IMG/VR virus record: IMGVR_UViG_3300042465_001050
Location: 1 to 40,290 of that record
DNA length: 40,290 nucleotides
From: a virus
Reading direction: 5' to 3' (one strand)
The position numbers and the translations under genes were made by a program. This document shows positions 1 through 7,862 of the stretch, one piece after another. How positions within the stretch are numbered: the first letter of the stretch is position 1; each line of letters starts with the position of its first letter. The notes under the pieces were generated by a model, which searched no databases, had not been told where the DNA came from, and was given only the letters and a program-made list of their open reading frames with translations.

Positions 1-14
1 AACTAGAAGGTATT

Positions 15-452
15 TCATTTCTTCACCCCCTCTGCCGCTTGATTTACTGCCGATACTGCTTCCTTAGGAATTTCACATTTAGAATCGTACTTCACTACTT
101 CCCTGTCAACGTAACGAACAATATCATTACCTCGTTCACGAACAACTTGCGTTTTCGTTACAACTTTTTCTACAACTTGAACATTGACTTGCTGTGATTT
201 AGCCTCTGCTTGTGCGACTTTCACCTCTAGTTCTTTTACTTTTGCAAGCCATGCTTCTTCATTGGCTATGGACCCTGCCATATAAACGCCAATGACAATA
301 AAAACAATTGACACCAACTGTATTGGTGTTTTGTACATATAAACAGCGGGTATAGGTATGAATCTAAGTAAGTATGTAGTTGCGAATCCAATGATCCCTA
401 CAAACAAAATTGCATAGAATATCCAGAATGGTAGCCATTGCAATATCCACAT
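15..452 (-). CDS. Small membrane protein with two N-terminal TM segments and a coiled-coil tail
   Basis: A 145-residue protein with a hydrophobic N-terminal half. Segments at about residues 8-30 and 43-62 look like membrane spans. A charged, Ala/Glu/Lys/Val-rich helical stretch (about 68-110) follows, then a tail with one Cys. The shape, membrane anchor plus coiled coil, is what inner-membrane spanins look like, but two spans are unusual for a spanin and no partner outer spanin is visible, so no lysis function is assigned. It is the last gene of a virion gene run, 8 nt after the preceding stop, with an AAGGTG ribosome binding site 5 nt before the ATG. Function unknown; the gene itself is well supported. 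Confidence 0.75.
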   Translation of the reverse strand: MWILQWLPFWIFYAILFVGIIGFATTYLLRFIPIPAVYMYKTPIQLVSIVFIVIGVYMAGSIANEEAWLAKVKELEVKVAQAEAKSQQVNVQVVEKVVTKTQVVRERGNDIVRYVDREVVKYDSKCEIPKEAVSAVNQAAEGVKK

Positions 453-460
453 ATAACACC

Positions 461-1120
461 TTACTCTTTAAACATTCCGCCTCTACCATATCTCAAAAAA
501 ATCATTGCACCAGTCTTATCATCTTGAAGGATGATAGGCTTCTTTGGATACTTGCGTCCGTATTCACGAATCGCATTTCCTACATCATCATTTCCCACAT
601 ACTTTTCATACTTGAGATATTTTCTTTTACCTAGTCTTGCTTTTAGATAACGCTCTGTATCAACTACAAATACATCACTATTTGCAAAACGGCGCATCAT
701 GTACTTGGGTGGGCGTGGAGGATCACCTGTGATACCTGCAACGCCACCTGCACTTACTGAGTTAGCGGCTACATCTTCGGTAAGATATTCACCGCTATTG
801 ATAAACGCTTCCCACTTCTCATCAAGATTTTCTTCAGTTAAATCTTTGCCTTCTTTAATCAAGAACAATGCCGCGGCATATGATGCAAATTTAGTCTTGC
901 CCCCTGGCACTAGTGCAAGTAACTTTTTCAATTTAATCATCAATACGTCAAACGTAGTTAATGATTCTTGCTCTGCCATTGTGCGTCTATCTGAACCTTT
1001 TTTCAGAATGTTTCCTTCAGCATCAATCACACCGAGTTTGTATGCTTCCCAATCGGTAAATGGTTGCGTCAATCTACGCAAGATTCGATACACAACATAT
1101 AAATCTACTAAGTTTGCCAT
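461..1120 (-). CDS. Conserved T4-like marine phage protein, probably virion-associated
   Basis: A 219-residue soluble protein with a helical N-terminus and a basic C-terminal half (PPRPPKYMMRRF, then a KARLGKRKYLKYEKY stretch) ending in a glycine-rich RYGRGGMFKE tail. From memory of the family, proteins with the same opening (VDLY..YRIL..LT.PF.DW.A.KLG.ID..GN.LKK) occur among T4-like cyanophages and relatives next to structural genes. I cannot name a function. Its start overlaps the end of the upstream gene by 13 nt, which suggests translational coupling within the late virion transcript that starts near position 2641. Confidence 0.7.
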   Translation of the reverse strand: MANLVDLYVVYRILRRLTQPFTDWEAYKLGVIDAEGNILKKGSDRRTMAEQESLTTFDVLMIKLKKLLALVPGGKTKFASYAAALFLIKEGKDLTEENLDEKWEAFINSGEYLTEDVAANSVSAGGVAGITGDPPRPPKYMMRRFANSDVFVVDTERYLKARLGKRKYLKYEKYVGNDDVGNAIREYGRKYPKKPIILQDDKTGAMIFLRYGRGGMFKE

Positions 1121-1467
1121 ACTCTTTTTTGTATCTCTTTTAATAATGGTTCATCATACAAAACATTTGTGTTTGAAATGTAGCCTAAGAAAATCAAAAA
1201 ACTATTCAGAATGTACTTGTTCTTATCTTCTATCTTAAACGTCAACATATGTGTGGTTGCTTCTGCACCAAAAACATTTGAGAGAAAGATTATGTGATTT
1301 AAAATCAACCTTTCTCTCAATTCATTTTTTTCTGCGTACTTGTTAACAAGTCTCTTAATGTACTTGATTTTATTCAAGTCTTCAAGATACTCTAGTACGG
1401 ATATGCAATTAGGATTTCTGTAATTGTTAATTGCATACTCATCAAATTCATCTTCATTATGAATCAT
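1108..1467 (-). CDS. Small conserved phage protein, function unknown
   Basis: A 119-residue acidic helical protein beginning MIHNEDEFDEYAINNY. The open frame extends further upstream, but that part lies over the end of the neighbouring structural gene and looks like a shadow. The internal ATG at 1467 follows directly after that gene's stop, so I start it there. The middle (RERLILNHIIFLSNVFGAEA) resembles small proteins that I recall from T4-like phages of marine bacteria. No catalytic motif is seen. It overlaps the next gene by 13 nt. Confidence 0.7.
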   Translation of the reverse strand: MIHNEDEFDEYAINNYRNPNCISVLEYLEDLNKIKYIKRLVNKYAEKNELRERLILNHIIFLSNVFGAEATTHMLTFKIEDKNKYILNSFLIFLGYISNTNVLYDEPLLKEIQKRVWQT

Positions 1468-1469
1468 TT

Positions 1470-2030
1470 TTAGAATCCGGTTAGTGTAGCCCTCAGGATC
1501 GAATTTGCGCCAGTAGAACCAACCGCAACATAAATGTAGTTGGAATCCCAACCAATCTCACCTGTGTTCCAACCCTCTGCGGCCGCATTTGATGTGGCCA
1601 CAGCACTAATACCACGAATACGAATCTTGCTATCGTTTACGTCAAATGTTACAGTAGGTGCATTTGTCTTTAAACCAATTCGATTGTTCATTGCATCAAC
1701 AAAGAACATATTGGTTTGCGTATCGGATTCAATTCGAGTGTTACTTGCAGTACCGTCTTCGTTAATTACAACGCCTGCGGTAAATGTAGAACCTGATGGT
1801 GCTGTAACAATAACTGTGTTACCACCAATCTTTGTCGTGCCGGTTGCTGATGAAGTATTTGCAGTAATATCAATATTGCTGAATATTGTTTGTGATGATT
1901 CACCAAACAAATCACCAAGTTCAATCTTCTTTGAAACTGGTGTACCTGTTGGATCATCAACGATCAACAACAAATCTGTATTTGCTGGCGCTGTTAATGC
2001 TGTTAGTTGCGTGACTTTTTTATCTGCCAT
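1470..2030 (-). CDS. Virion structural protein (fibre or tail-associated)
   Basis: A 186-residue protein, rich in Thr, Ala and Asn and poor in Cys, typical of beta-rich phage fibre proteins. The N-terminus (ADKKVTQLTAL, then GTPVSKKIELGDLFG) is a recurring opening in tail fibre-like proteins of aquatic T4-like phages, and the body has short beta repeats followed by a WNTGEIGWDSNYIYVAVGS segment. A strong ribosome site (AGGAGAAAAAG) precedes the ATG. It is the second gene after the late promoter at 2641-2648, consistent with late expression. The exact place in the virion cannot be read from sequence. Confidence 0.75.
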   Translation of the reverse strand: MADKKVTQLTALTAPANTDLLLIVDDPTGTPVSKKIELGDLFGESSQTIFSNIDITANTSSATGTTKIGGNTVIVTAPSGSTFTAGVVINEDGTASNTRIESDTQTNMFFVDAMNNRIGLKTNAPTVTFDVNDSKIRIRGISAVATSNAAAEGWNTGEIGWDSNYIYVAVGSTGANSILRATLTGF

Positions 2031-2053
2031 CTTTTTCTCCTATATCTTATAAA

Positions 2054-2067
2054 CCCCATTAAAGGGG
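2054..2067 (-). terminator. Weak hairpin between two virion genes, possible terminator
   Basis: CCCC and GGGG arms around a 6-nt AT loop lie in the 71-nt gap after the upstream structural gene. On the minus strand the hairpin is followed by TTTATAAG, not a clean U tract, so it may only slow transcription or protect an mRNA 3' end. The gap also holds a shorter CCTG/CAGG hairpin. Confidence 0.35.
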
Positions 2068-2101
2068 AATGCTACTCCTGGGACTCAGGCCAATGTGTCG
2101 A

Positions 2102-2587
2102 TTAACTATCTGCGGCGATAGTATCGTCAGGTGCATCGGATGTAACTCCTGAAGACATTACAACTAGTGGTTCTGTCTTGTAGCGTGTGGTTCCGTGCAT
2201 GTCTGTATAAGTGACGAATTTAGTCCAGCCTGGTGTGTTAATACCGCGAGCCTTGTTTGCGGCAAGTGCCGCTTCAGTATCGTCAACACCAATGATGTTA
2301 TTTGACGAAATTTCTGCGGCAGTAACATACTTAGGTACGTCTTGTCCTGTGATCGTTGCGCCGGTCTGGTTTGCACCATCCCATGCAGTATCAATAGTCA
2401 AAGAGTTAGCCGCAGAAATTGCAGTAACTCTTCTACGCTTACCAGCGATAACTAGCGCATCGCCAATATCTATTTGAGTTGTAAATGTTGCTGTATTGCT
2501 TCCCGTAACTGTAGTTGTTGCTACAGAGTTGCTTACGTTAGCAGTACCCGTGATTGAATATGAATCTCTTGTTCCCCATAGTGCCAT
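2102..2587 (-). CDS. Virion structural protein
   Basis: A 161-residue protein opening MALWGTRDSYSITGTA, followed by a Thr/Val/Ala-rich beta domain (about 15-85, with VTG..TATFTTQIDIGDALVIAG) and a C-terminal half containing GWTKFVTYTDMHGTTRYKTE and an acidic end. This architecture matches structural proteins common in T4-like phages of marine bacteria, many copies of which open with MALWG. It has its own late promoter 54 nt upstream and an AAGGAGAACACC ribosome site. Structural role likely; the precise location in the particle is not known to me. Confidence 0.8.
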   Translation of the reverse strand: MALWGTRDSYSITGTANVSNSVATTTVTGSNTATFTTQIDIGDALVIAGKRRRVTAISAANSLTIDTAWDGANQTGATITGQDVPKYVTAAEISSNNIIGVDDTEAALAANKARGINTPGWTKFVTYTDMHGTTRYKTEPLVVMSSGVTSDAPDDTIAADS

Positions 2588-2599
2588 GGTGTTCTCCTT

Positions 2600-3085
2600 T
2601 TAGTATCCTAATTTTCTAAGTTCGGAAATTGTCCTCATTGTATTTATATGTCGAATTCCAATGCCGCCCTTTGCGACCCACTCATCGATGTTTTTTATGT
2701 GATCAGCGATCAATAGATTCGGTTTACCATCAACTGTAAGGGCATAATTCTGCTTTTGTTCTCTAGGAACAAGATGAATTTCCTTTACAGTACCCAAATG
2801 CTTGCGTATCCATTCAATTTTTTCTGGTCTGCATGTGGGCATTCTCTTAGAAGGTGTAGAAAGAATTGCTGGATTGTAGGGTTTGATGAATCTCCACAAC
2901 GCAAGCCCATCAGGCATTGGTTGTAGATTTGCCCAAAACTTAGGCACCTTTTTCATCGCTTCCCACTTCTCTTCTTTTCCTGCACGAACAAAATCAGGCA
3001 GCCCTTGCTGTCTGAGTGCTTCGTTCGCACCTCCCATAAAGTTGACAAGGACTTGGTCCATGTCACAGTAAATTTCTGGTAGCAT
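2600..3085 (-). CDS. HAD-family 5'(3')-deoxyribonucleotidase-like protein
   Basis: A 161-residue HAD-fold hydrolase. The N-terminus holds the nucleophile motif DxD (D8, D10 in YCDMDQVLVNF), as in the NT5C pyrimidine deoxynucleotidases, although the usual Gly after the second Asp is Gln here. A mid-protein ILSTPSKR segment fits HAD motif II, and LLIADHIKNIDEW fits motif IV. A likely role is dephosphorylating deoxynucleoside monophosphates and so tuning nucleotide pools. I start at the internal ATG, 2 nt after the previous stop, because the longer frame begins at an unsupported TTG. The gene sits among virion genes, and its 3' end contains the late promoter for the next gene. Confidence 0.8.
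   Translation of the reverse strand: MLPEIYCDMDQVLVNFMGGANEALRQQGLPDFVRAGKEEKWEAMKKVPKFWANLQPMPDGLALWRFIKPYNPAILSTPSKRMPTCRPEKIEWIRKHLGTVKEIHLVPREQKQNYALTVDGKPNLLIADHIKNIDEWVAKGGIGIRHINTMRTISELRKLGY
2641..2648 (-). promoter_or_regulatory. T4-type late promoter TATAAATA
   Basis: An exact TATAAATA octamer, the late promoter core recognised in T4-like phages by the gp55 sigma factor with gp33 and the gp45 clamp. It lies 54 nt upstream of a structural gene and inside the end of the deoxynucleotidase gene. Late use is inferred from the motif and from the virion genes downstream. Confidence 0.75.
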
Positions 3086-3086
3086 G

Positions 3087-4490
3087 TTATCTTGATTCAA
3101 TTTCTGGATCAATCTTAATTGGCTCTTGCTTTCCGCTTAGTGTCTCGCCTTTTTTAATTGCTTTCTGTTTTGCGGGTGCTTCTTTGCCATTTTCTTCTTT
3201 TTTATCTTCTTTTTCGTTGATGGACGTGTTACCAACTGTTTTCATTTTGATGTTGGTTTTGATTCCCATCTTCGCAAAAGCCTTTTCGAATTTCTTCGCA
3301 AGCGGCTTGCCTCCAGTTTTAACTTCTGGATATTCTTTGTCTTCTTCTTCTTTTCGCAACGCTTGTTTTTGCTTTGCCATTGCTTCACGTTCTTTATCAT
3401 GCTTCAAACGCAATTGAGTAGACTTGAGCAATACTTGCGCTCTCTTGACTGCGGTAGATGCATCACCAGTAGAACTGATTGATGTGCCACCACCCTCTGC
3501 TTCTTTAATATTTTTCTTTCTGGCTGCCAGTGCGGCTAGTTTCGCACGTTTGGCGGCCGCTTCTTTATCATGTGGCTTGTCGCTTGGCTTAACGTCTTTG
3601 TCGTATGCATCACTTTCTTCCATATCTTTTGGCGTTTTACCAGCCTTCTTCATAGCAATAGCGATAGCCGCTTGCTGTGCTGGTGATGAGGCTTCATTCT
3701 TTGGTCGACAATCGGGCACCATGCGGTTACCTTTTTTCTTCATACCAACCTGCTTATGAGTATCCCAACATGCTTCTTCTATAGATTCAATGTACATATT
3801 CAATTCATACTTGTGATTGTCCATATTGTACACTTGCATTTGCAATTTCTTCTTAGATGGTTTGCCATCTTTCATCAAATTGATTGAGAATGAATTTGTT
3901 TTACCAGATGATGGCTTCTTAGGACCAGTAGCAACTTTGTCGTGCCAATCATCCATGTCTACTTCAAAGCCACGCTTCTCTGCTTGCTTGATAGCCGTCT
4001 GTACTGCTGAAGAATAATCTTTGTGATAAATTTCATAGGCAGATTTTTCTTGCAAGTTGGTTTCTTCTTTTATTTTTTTATCAAATTTTGCAAACTTACT
4101 AGGTGCTACTTGGTCAATAAATGAATTGCCCATTATTTTTTTATATTTTTCCATTTCGTCTTGATGACGTTTTTGTACTGCACTACTTGGCATAGCCTTC
4201 ATAGCCGCAACAAAATGTTTATGATACATTTTTCTTGCGTTTGCTAAGTCTTCATTTTCTTCAAGGTCCATTTCTTCCTTCTTCATTGCGGCGCGATTCA
4301 CACGATTCTGTGCGAGTCCAGAAACAAATTTAATCTTTGCACCTGCAAGCGATTTAAGATTGTCGATATGCATTTTGTCAAGCATAGCAATCAATTGTTT
4401 ATATTCTGGACCTGACGGATCGATTGTGCTAATCTTTCCGTACTCATCTCGCATCTTAGCGATTTGTTGTGATGTGAATGCGTTTTTCAT
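3087..4490 (-). CDS. Large charged modular virion/scaffold-like protein
   Basis: A 467-residue, Lys/Glu-rich protein, probably largely helical or disordered. Recognisable modules: a central segment (about 170-245) with YEIYHKDYSS, DDWHDKV and a PKKPSSGKTNSFSINL..DGK stretch, and a CWDTHKQVGMKKKGNRMVPD module (about 248-270) of the CW.G...G.KKK...VP.C type often found at the ends of T4-like phage structural proteins. The C-terminal 200 residues are Lys/Ala/Glu-rich, low in complexity and without a clear fold. It follows two similar charged genes with tiny gaps, so the three look like one co-expressed set, perhaps packaged internal or prohead proteins. That role is inference. Confidence 0.7.
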   Translation of the reverse strand: MKNAFTSQQIAKMRDEYGKISTIDPSGPEYKQLIAMLDKMHIDNLKSLAGAKIKFVSGLAQNRVNRAAMKKEEMDLEENEDLANARKMYHKHFVAAMKAMPSSAVQKRHQDEMEKYKKIMGNSFIDQVAPSKFAKFDKKIKEETNLQEKSAYEIYHKDYSSAVQTAIKQAEKRGFEVDMDDWHDKVATGPKKPSSGKTNSFSINLMKDGKPSKKKLQMQVYNMDNHKYELNMYIESIEEACWDTHKQVGMKKKGNRMVPDCRPKNEASSPAQQAAIAIAMKKAGKTPKDMEESDAYDKDVKPSDKPHDKEAAAKRAKLAALAARKKNIKEAEGGGTSISSTGDASTAVKRAQVLLKSTQLRLKHDKEREAMAKQKQALRKEEEDKEYPEVKTGGKPLAKKFEKAFAKMGIKTNIKMKTVGNTSINEKEDKKEENGKEAPAKQKAIKKGETLSGKQEPIKIDPEIESR

Positions 4491-4491
4491 T

Positions 4492-5139
4492 TTATTTCTT
4501 CTCGTTAAGCGAATTGATGAAATCCATATCCTCTTGAGTCAGTTCGTAGTCTTCCTTCTGAGGTGCGCTTTGTGCTTTACCTTTAACAAGTTTGCCTTTG
4601 GCTTGAACAGCCGCAAGACGGGCTGCCTTGTCATTGTGACCTGGCAATAGACTTGTCATTGGCACTTTGCCTTCTGGACCTTTACGCTCATTCTCTGGCT
4701 TGTCGTAGCCTTTGCCTTTTACAACTGCTTCGTCAGTTTGTTCTACATCTTCATTTTTTAAAGCACCACGTTTCTTTGCCGCATCAAGCATCGCTAATCT
4801 ATCGCGAACACCTTTAATACCAGGTTTGATATCCTTAGAGGCTTTCTTTTCGGCCGCGTTAGGGTTGCTAATATGTTTCATTGTAGTCTTAGACTGATGC
4901 GATTCTGCTTCGTCAACTGTTTCTACTTCTTCGTTCTTTGCTTTGTGTGCGGCATCTAGATCGTTGAAGAATTTTTTCTTTTCGTCAGGCGTCAAATCAC
5001 CTAAAGACTTGATGCCTTTCTTTGCCATGTGCGCTTTGACTTTGGATTGATACTCAGTCTCTTCTTCAATTGATTTAGAAATGTAATCTACAAGAGATTG
5101 TGGTACGCCAAATTTCTGTGCTAATGTTGTTGGTTTCAT
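4492..5139 (-). CDS. Charged helical protein of the virion-protein cluster
   Basis: A 215-residue Lys/Glu/Ala-rich protein starting MKPTTLAQKFGVPQSLVDYI, after an AGAGGACTAAAA ribosome site. The longer open frame upstream overlaps the preceding gene and lacks a ribosome site. It opens with a compact helical domain (about 1-65), then a low-complexity charged region, and ends in an acidic YELTQEDMDFINSLNE peptide. It lies 1 nt before the 467-aa gene. Composition and position suggest a capsid-internal or scaffold-type protein, with no motif to prove it. Confidence 0.7.
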   Translation of the reverse strand: MKPTTLAQKFGVPQSLVDYISKSIEEETEYQSKVKAHMAKKGIKSLGDLTPDEKKKFFNDLDAAHKAKNEEVETVDEAESHQSKTTMKHISNPNAAEKKASKDIKPGIKGVRDRLAMLDAAKKRGALKNEDVEQTDEAVVKGKGYDKPENERKGPEGKVPMTSLLPGHNDKAARLAAVQAKGKLVKGKAQSAPQKEDYELTQEDMDFINSLNEKK

Positions 5140-5174
5140 TTTTAGTCCTCTACTATTTTTAAGGTTATCTTTTA

Positions 5175-7790
5175 TTAACTGTCTACTTTGGAGCCAGCAC
5201 GCCATTGATGACACGACCAGTAGTTTGCTTTCCACTTTGGTCCAGGATTATCACATCCATGTCTTGCTCTGAAATTTGCTCTACGTTCAGGATCGTCACG
5301 TTTGATTTCCATATTAGGATCACCAAAACGAACAATAACTACGTTGCCGTTTGGACCCATAGTGTACACGCCGAACTTCTTCGGACCATCAGGTGTTCTG
5401 AATGGATCATTCAACTTAACAGACTTACCTTGATATTCTGCTTCATTTATAATTTGTTCCCAATCAACATCTTCCCCAATAGAATCTTTTTCACAATCAC
5501 CGCAACATGTTTCTTCAGATTGTCCTGGCGTATCTTTTGCATACTTCTTACGCAATTCATCTGTGCCCCACTCTAATGCTTCAGCGAATTTAGAAAACTG
5601 TTCGTTCTTACCACCTGCTTTTGATGCTAAATCTTTATCTGCGCCACCCCATGTACCAGAGCCTTTTGTGATGAATGAATTCACTCTAGCAAAAGCCCAT
5701 TGCTGTGGTGTTGTTCCTGGACGATGACCACCTTGCCATGCCGCCATGCCGCGGTCGTAAACTTTCTTGAGAATGCCGTATGCAATGCCAGACTTTTCTG
5801 CTTTCTTTTTCAAGCCTTCTATTTCTTCATGTAGTGCGCTATAAACTTCGTATAAGTCTTCGCCCATCTCTTCTTCTGACATGTCAGACAATGCTTCGTA
5901 CATGTCTGTATCGCTCATGCCATACTCTGCGTCTTCATCGTCATAAACATCGTCATCTTCTTCGTAGTCGTAATCGTCTTCAAATTCTAGGTAATCTGTT
6001 ACTGATTCAATGTAATCAACTGCTTTTGTAATCTTTGAAAGCACCCATGCTTCTGGCTCTTCATCCATTTCGGATAGAATGTCTGCAAGCATTTCTGCGT
6101 CTTGAATGAGATTGGCTACTTCAATCTGCGCCATCTCCAATCCATCTAATTCTTCGTAATCATCATAATCACCTTTTTCAACAATGGCTTGTACTTCTTC
6201 GCTGAATTCTTTACCAATAAGTTTTGTGCCAGTCGCGCCTTGAACCAATGCCCATGCACGTTTGTAATCTTTCATCGCCAATAGTTTTTTGAACATCTCA
6301 ACTTGGCGTGGCTCTGCTTTCTGATAAAACTTAGCAAGTTCCATAACACCAATGTTGCCAACATATGCGGCTTCATTCAGTTCATCAAACTGTTCTTTTC
6401 TCAAAGACATTTTTGCAAGATTGAACAACTGATCTTGACTTGTTACCATGTCAAGCAAGGTAGATAATAGATTTTGTGTTGCTTGTCTTTCAGATGTGGA
6501 TAGTGAATCACCAGAGTCAATCTTAGCCATTGCTTTCTTAATCGTTGAAAGTAAAGTCTTGTCTGCAAGTCCCATGCGAACCAATTGATCCAAGCGAGAA
6601 ATTTCTTTCTTGCTAATTTCTTCTCCGAACATTTGCTTGAATTTTTTAGTATGCTTTGACTGTGGCATACCTTTTTCTCTTGCTTCTTTGTCGCCTGGCG
6701 CGTCTGCGTATGCAGACTTATCAGAATCAGACTTTGGACCCATACGCTTGAAATGTGCATCGCGTCTTTCTTTTGTGCCTTTGTCTAAGCCTTTGTAGTA
6801 CTTGCTTGGCTGTGTGCCTTCTTTACCGCCAACGTGTTTATCTTGTGGCAGTTCTGGCTTCTCAAATAATGCAATGAATGATTCGTTTGCTCTTGATTGA
6901 TTTTGTTTTCTTTGAACCTCTGCTCTGCGTACTTGAGGTAACAAACGAGAACCAATCTTACCGACTACACCTTTCATTTTTTCAATCTTTTTGTCAATTG
7001 ACATTTTCTGTGAAGGTGATAGGTTTGCATATGCTTGGCCGCCACCAATTCTACGTTTCAAGAATGTGACTGCTTGGCGTCTTGCTCTCTTAGCAAGTGT
7101 TGGCTGATTTGCAAAGCGGCGACTCGCACGTTCTCTTGCGCGTAATAGTTTTGATTTTAAACGTCTTACTTGCATGGCACGTTTTCTACGTCCTTGCAAT
7201 GTAAGTGCTTCGTCCATCTCTGTGTTATTGTCGAATTGCTCTTTCAAGTTTATCCCCTTTTTAACTGCGGCAAAAAGCGCCTTTGCATCTGCATCAGATA
7301 ATTTTGATGGAACACCTTTTTTAAAGTTATCAAAATCATTCGATGCGGCGAAGCCTCTCATCTTTGATCCTGACATACCGGTGACTCCTTCTGCATCCGG
7401 ATCGCGTTCGCCGGCAGAAATTACTTCAACTGATTTAAATTCGTAATCGCCTTTACCATTATACTTATTAATGATTGTTTCAAATTCTTTTACGCGGTCA
7501 CTTCCGACAACCATTACAATGTTATCGTACTTGCCGTTTAGTTCTTCAAGAACTTGAAAAATAACTTTTGCACTAGAGTTTTGCACAATCGTGCCAAATG
7601 CTTTACGCGCAAATCTTAATTTTGTTGCGTAGTCTAGTGGATCTTTTTTGGAATTTTGACTGTGGGATAGAAACAGTTTTGCATCGGCATTGCGCTTCGA
7701 TGCTTCAGACTTGAGTTTTTCTGCAAGTTTTTCATGCCCATTTGTCATGGGGTTCATTCGACCGAATGAGAATACAACTGTTTTTTTCAT
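5175..7790 (-). CDS. Multidomain virion protein with N-terminal nucleotidyltransferase-like domain
   Basis: An 871-residue mosaic. Residues 1-185 look like a cytidylyltransferase-fold domain: FGRMNPMTNGHEKL supplies a T/NGH version of the HxGH motif at 16-19, and GMSGSKMRGF resembles the C-terminal ISxxxxR motif. Residues about 190-310 are Arg/Lys-rich helices, 315-400 hold a KYYKGLDKGTKERRDAHFK module, and 600-670 are very acidic. Then come a GMAAWQGGHRPGTTPQQWAF module (about 685-745) and a C-terminal VRFGDPNMEIKRDDPERR..FRARHGC module with four Cys. These modules recur, shuffled, in T4-like marine phage structural proteins. It starts a late operon, with a TATAAATA 59 nt upstream. Cleavage by the prohead protease is possible but not shown. 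Confidence 0.75.
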   Translation of the reverse strand: MKKTVVFSFGRMNPMTNGHEKLAEKLKSEASKRNADAKLFLSHSQNSKKDPLDYATKLRFARKAFGTIVQNSSAKVIFQVLEELNGKYDNIVMVVGSDRVKEFETIINKYNGKGDYEFKSVEVISAGERDPDAEGVTGMSGSKMRGFAASNDFDNFKKGVPSKLSDADAKALFAAVKKGINLKEQFDNNTEMDEALTLQGRRKRAMQVRRLKSKLLRARERASRRFANQPTLAKRARRQAVTFLKRRIGGGQAYANLSPSQKMSIDKKIEKMKGVVGKIGSRLLPQVRRAEVQRKQNQSRANESFIALFEKPELPQDKHVGGKEGTQPSKYYKGLDKGTKERRDAHFKRMGPKSDSDKSAYADAPGDKEAREKGMPQSKHTKKFKQMFGEEISKKEISRLDQLVRMGLADKTLLSTIKKAMAKIDSGDSLSTSERQATQNLLSTLLDMVTSQDQLFNLAKMSLRKEQFDELNEAAYVGNIGVMELAKFYQKAEPRQVEMFKKLLAMKDYKRAWALVQGATGTKLIGKEFSEEVQAIVEKGDYDDYEELDGLEMAQIEVANLIQDAEMLADILSEMDEEPEAWVLSKITKAVDYIESVTDYLEFEDDYDYEEDDDVYDDEDAEYGMSDTDMYEALSDMSEEEMGEDLYEVYSALHEEIEGLKKKAEKSGIAYGILKKVYDRGMAAWQGGHRPGTTPQQWAFARVNSFITKGSGTWGGADKDLASKAGGKNEQFSKFAEALEWGTDELRKKYAKDTPGQSEETCCGDCEKDSIGEDVDWEQIINEAEYQGKSVKLNDPFRTPDGPKKFGVYTMGPNGNVVIVRFGDPNMEIKRDDPERRANFRARHGCDNPGPKWKANYWSCHQWRAGSKVDS

Positions 7791-7848
7791 GGAGTTTTCC
7801 TTAGACTTATCCCTTACAGGTTTGCCGTAGCCTAACTGCGTTACATCT

Positions 7849-7856
7849 TATTTATA
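7849..7856 (-). promoter_or_regulatory. T4-type late promoter TATAAATA
   Basis: An exact TATAAATA located 59 nt upstream of the 871-aa gene and directly beyond the stop of the upstream gene. It is embedded in a perfect 14-bp inverted repeat (TCTTAT-AA-ATAAGA). The 58-nt leader ends in AAGGAAAACTCC before the ATG. Confidence 0.75.
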
Positions 7857-7862
7857 AGATTT

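Noticed and set aside
15-452. Spanin (Rz-like) call
   Set aside because: Membrane anchor plus coiled coil fits, but there are two membrane spans and no nearby outer-membrane partner or endolysin/holin.
699-1238. 179-aa plus-strand ORF and similar plus-strand ORFs (e.g. 1540-2052, 3424-3759, 30636-31271)
   Set aside because: All lie opposite supported minus-strand genes, lack ribosome sites and show no recognisable motif. They are shadows of coding frames.
6443-6760. 105-aa minus-strand ORF
   Set aside because: A shadow frame within the 871-aa virion gene.
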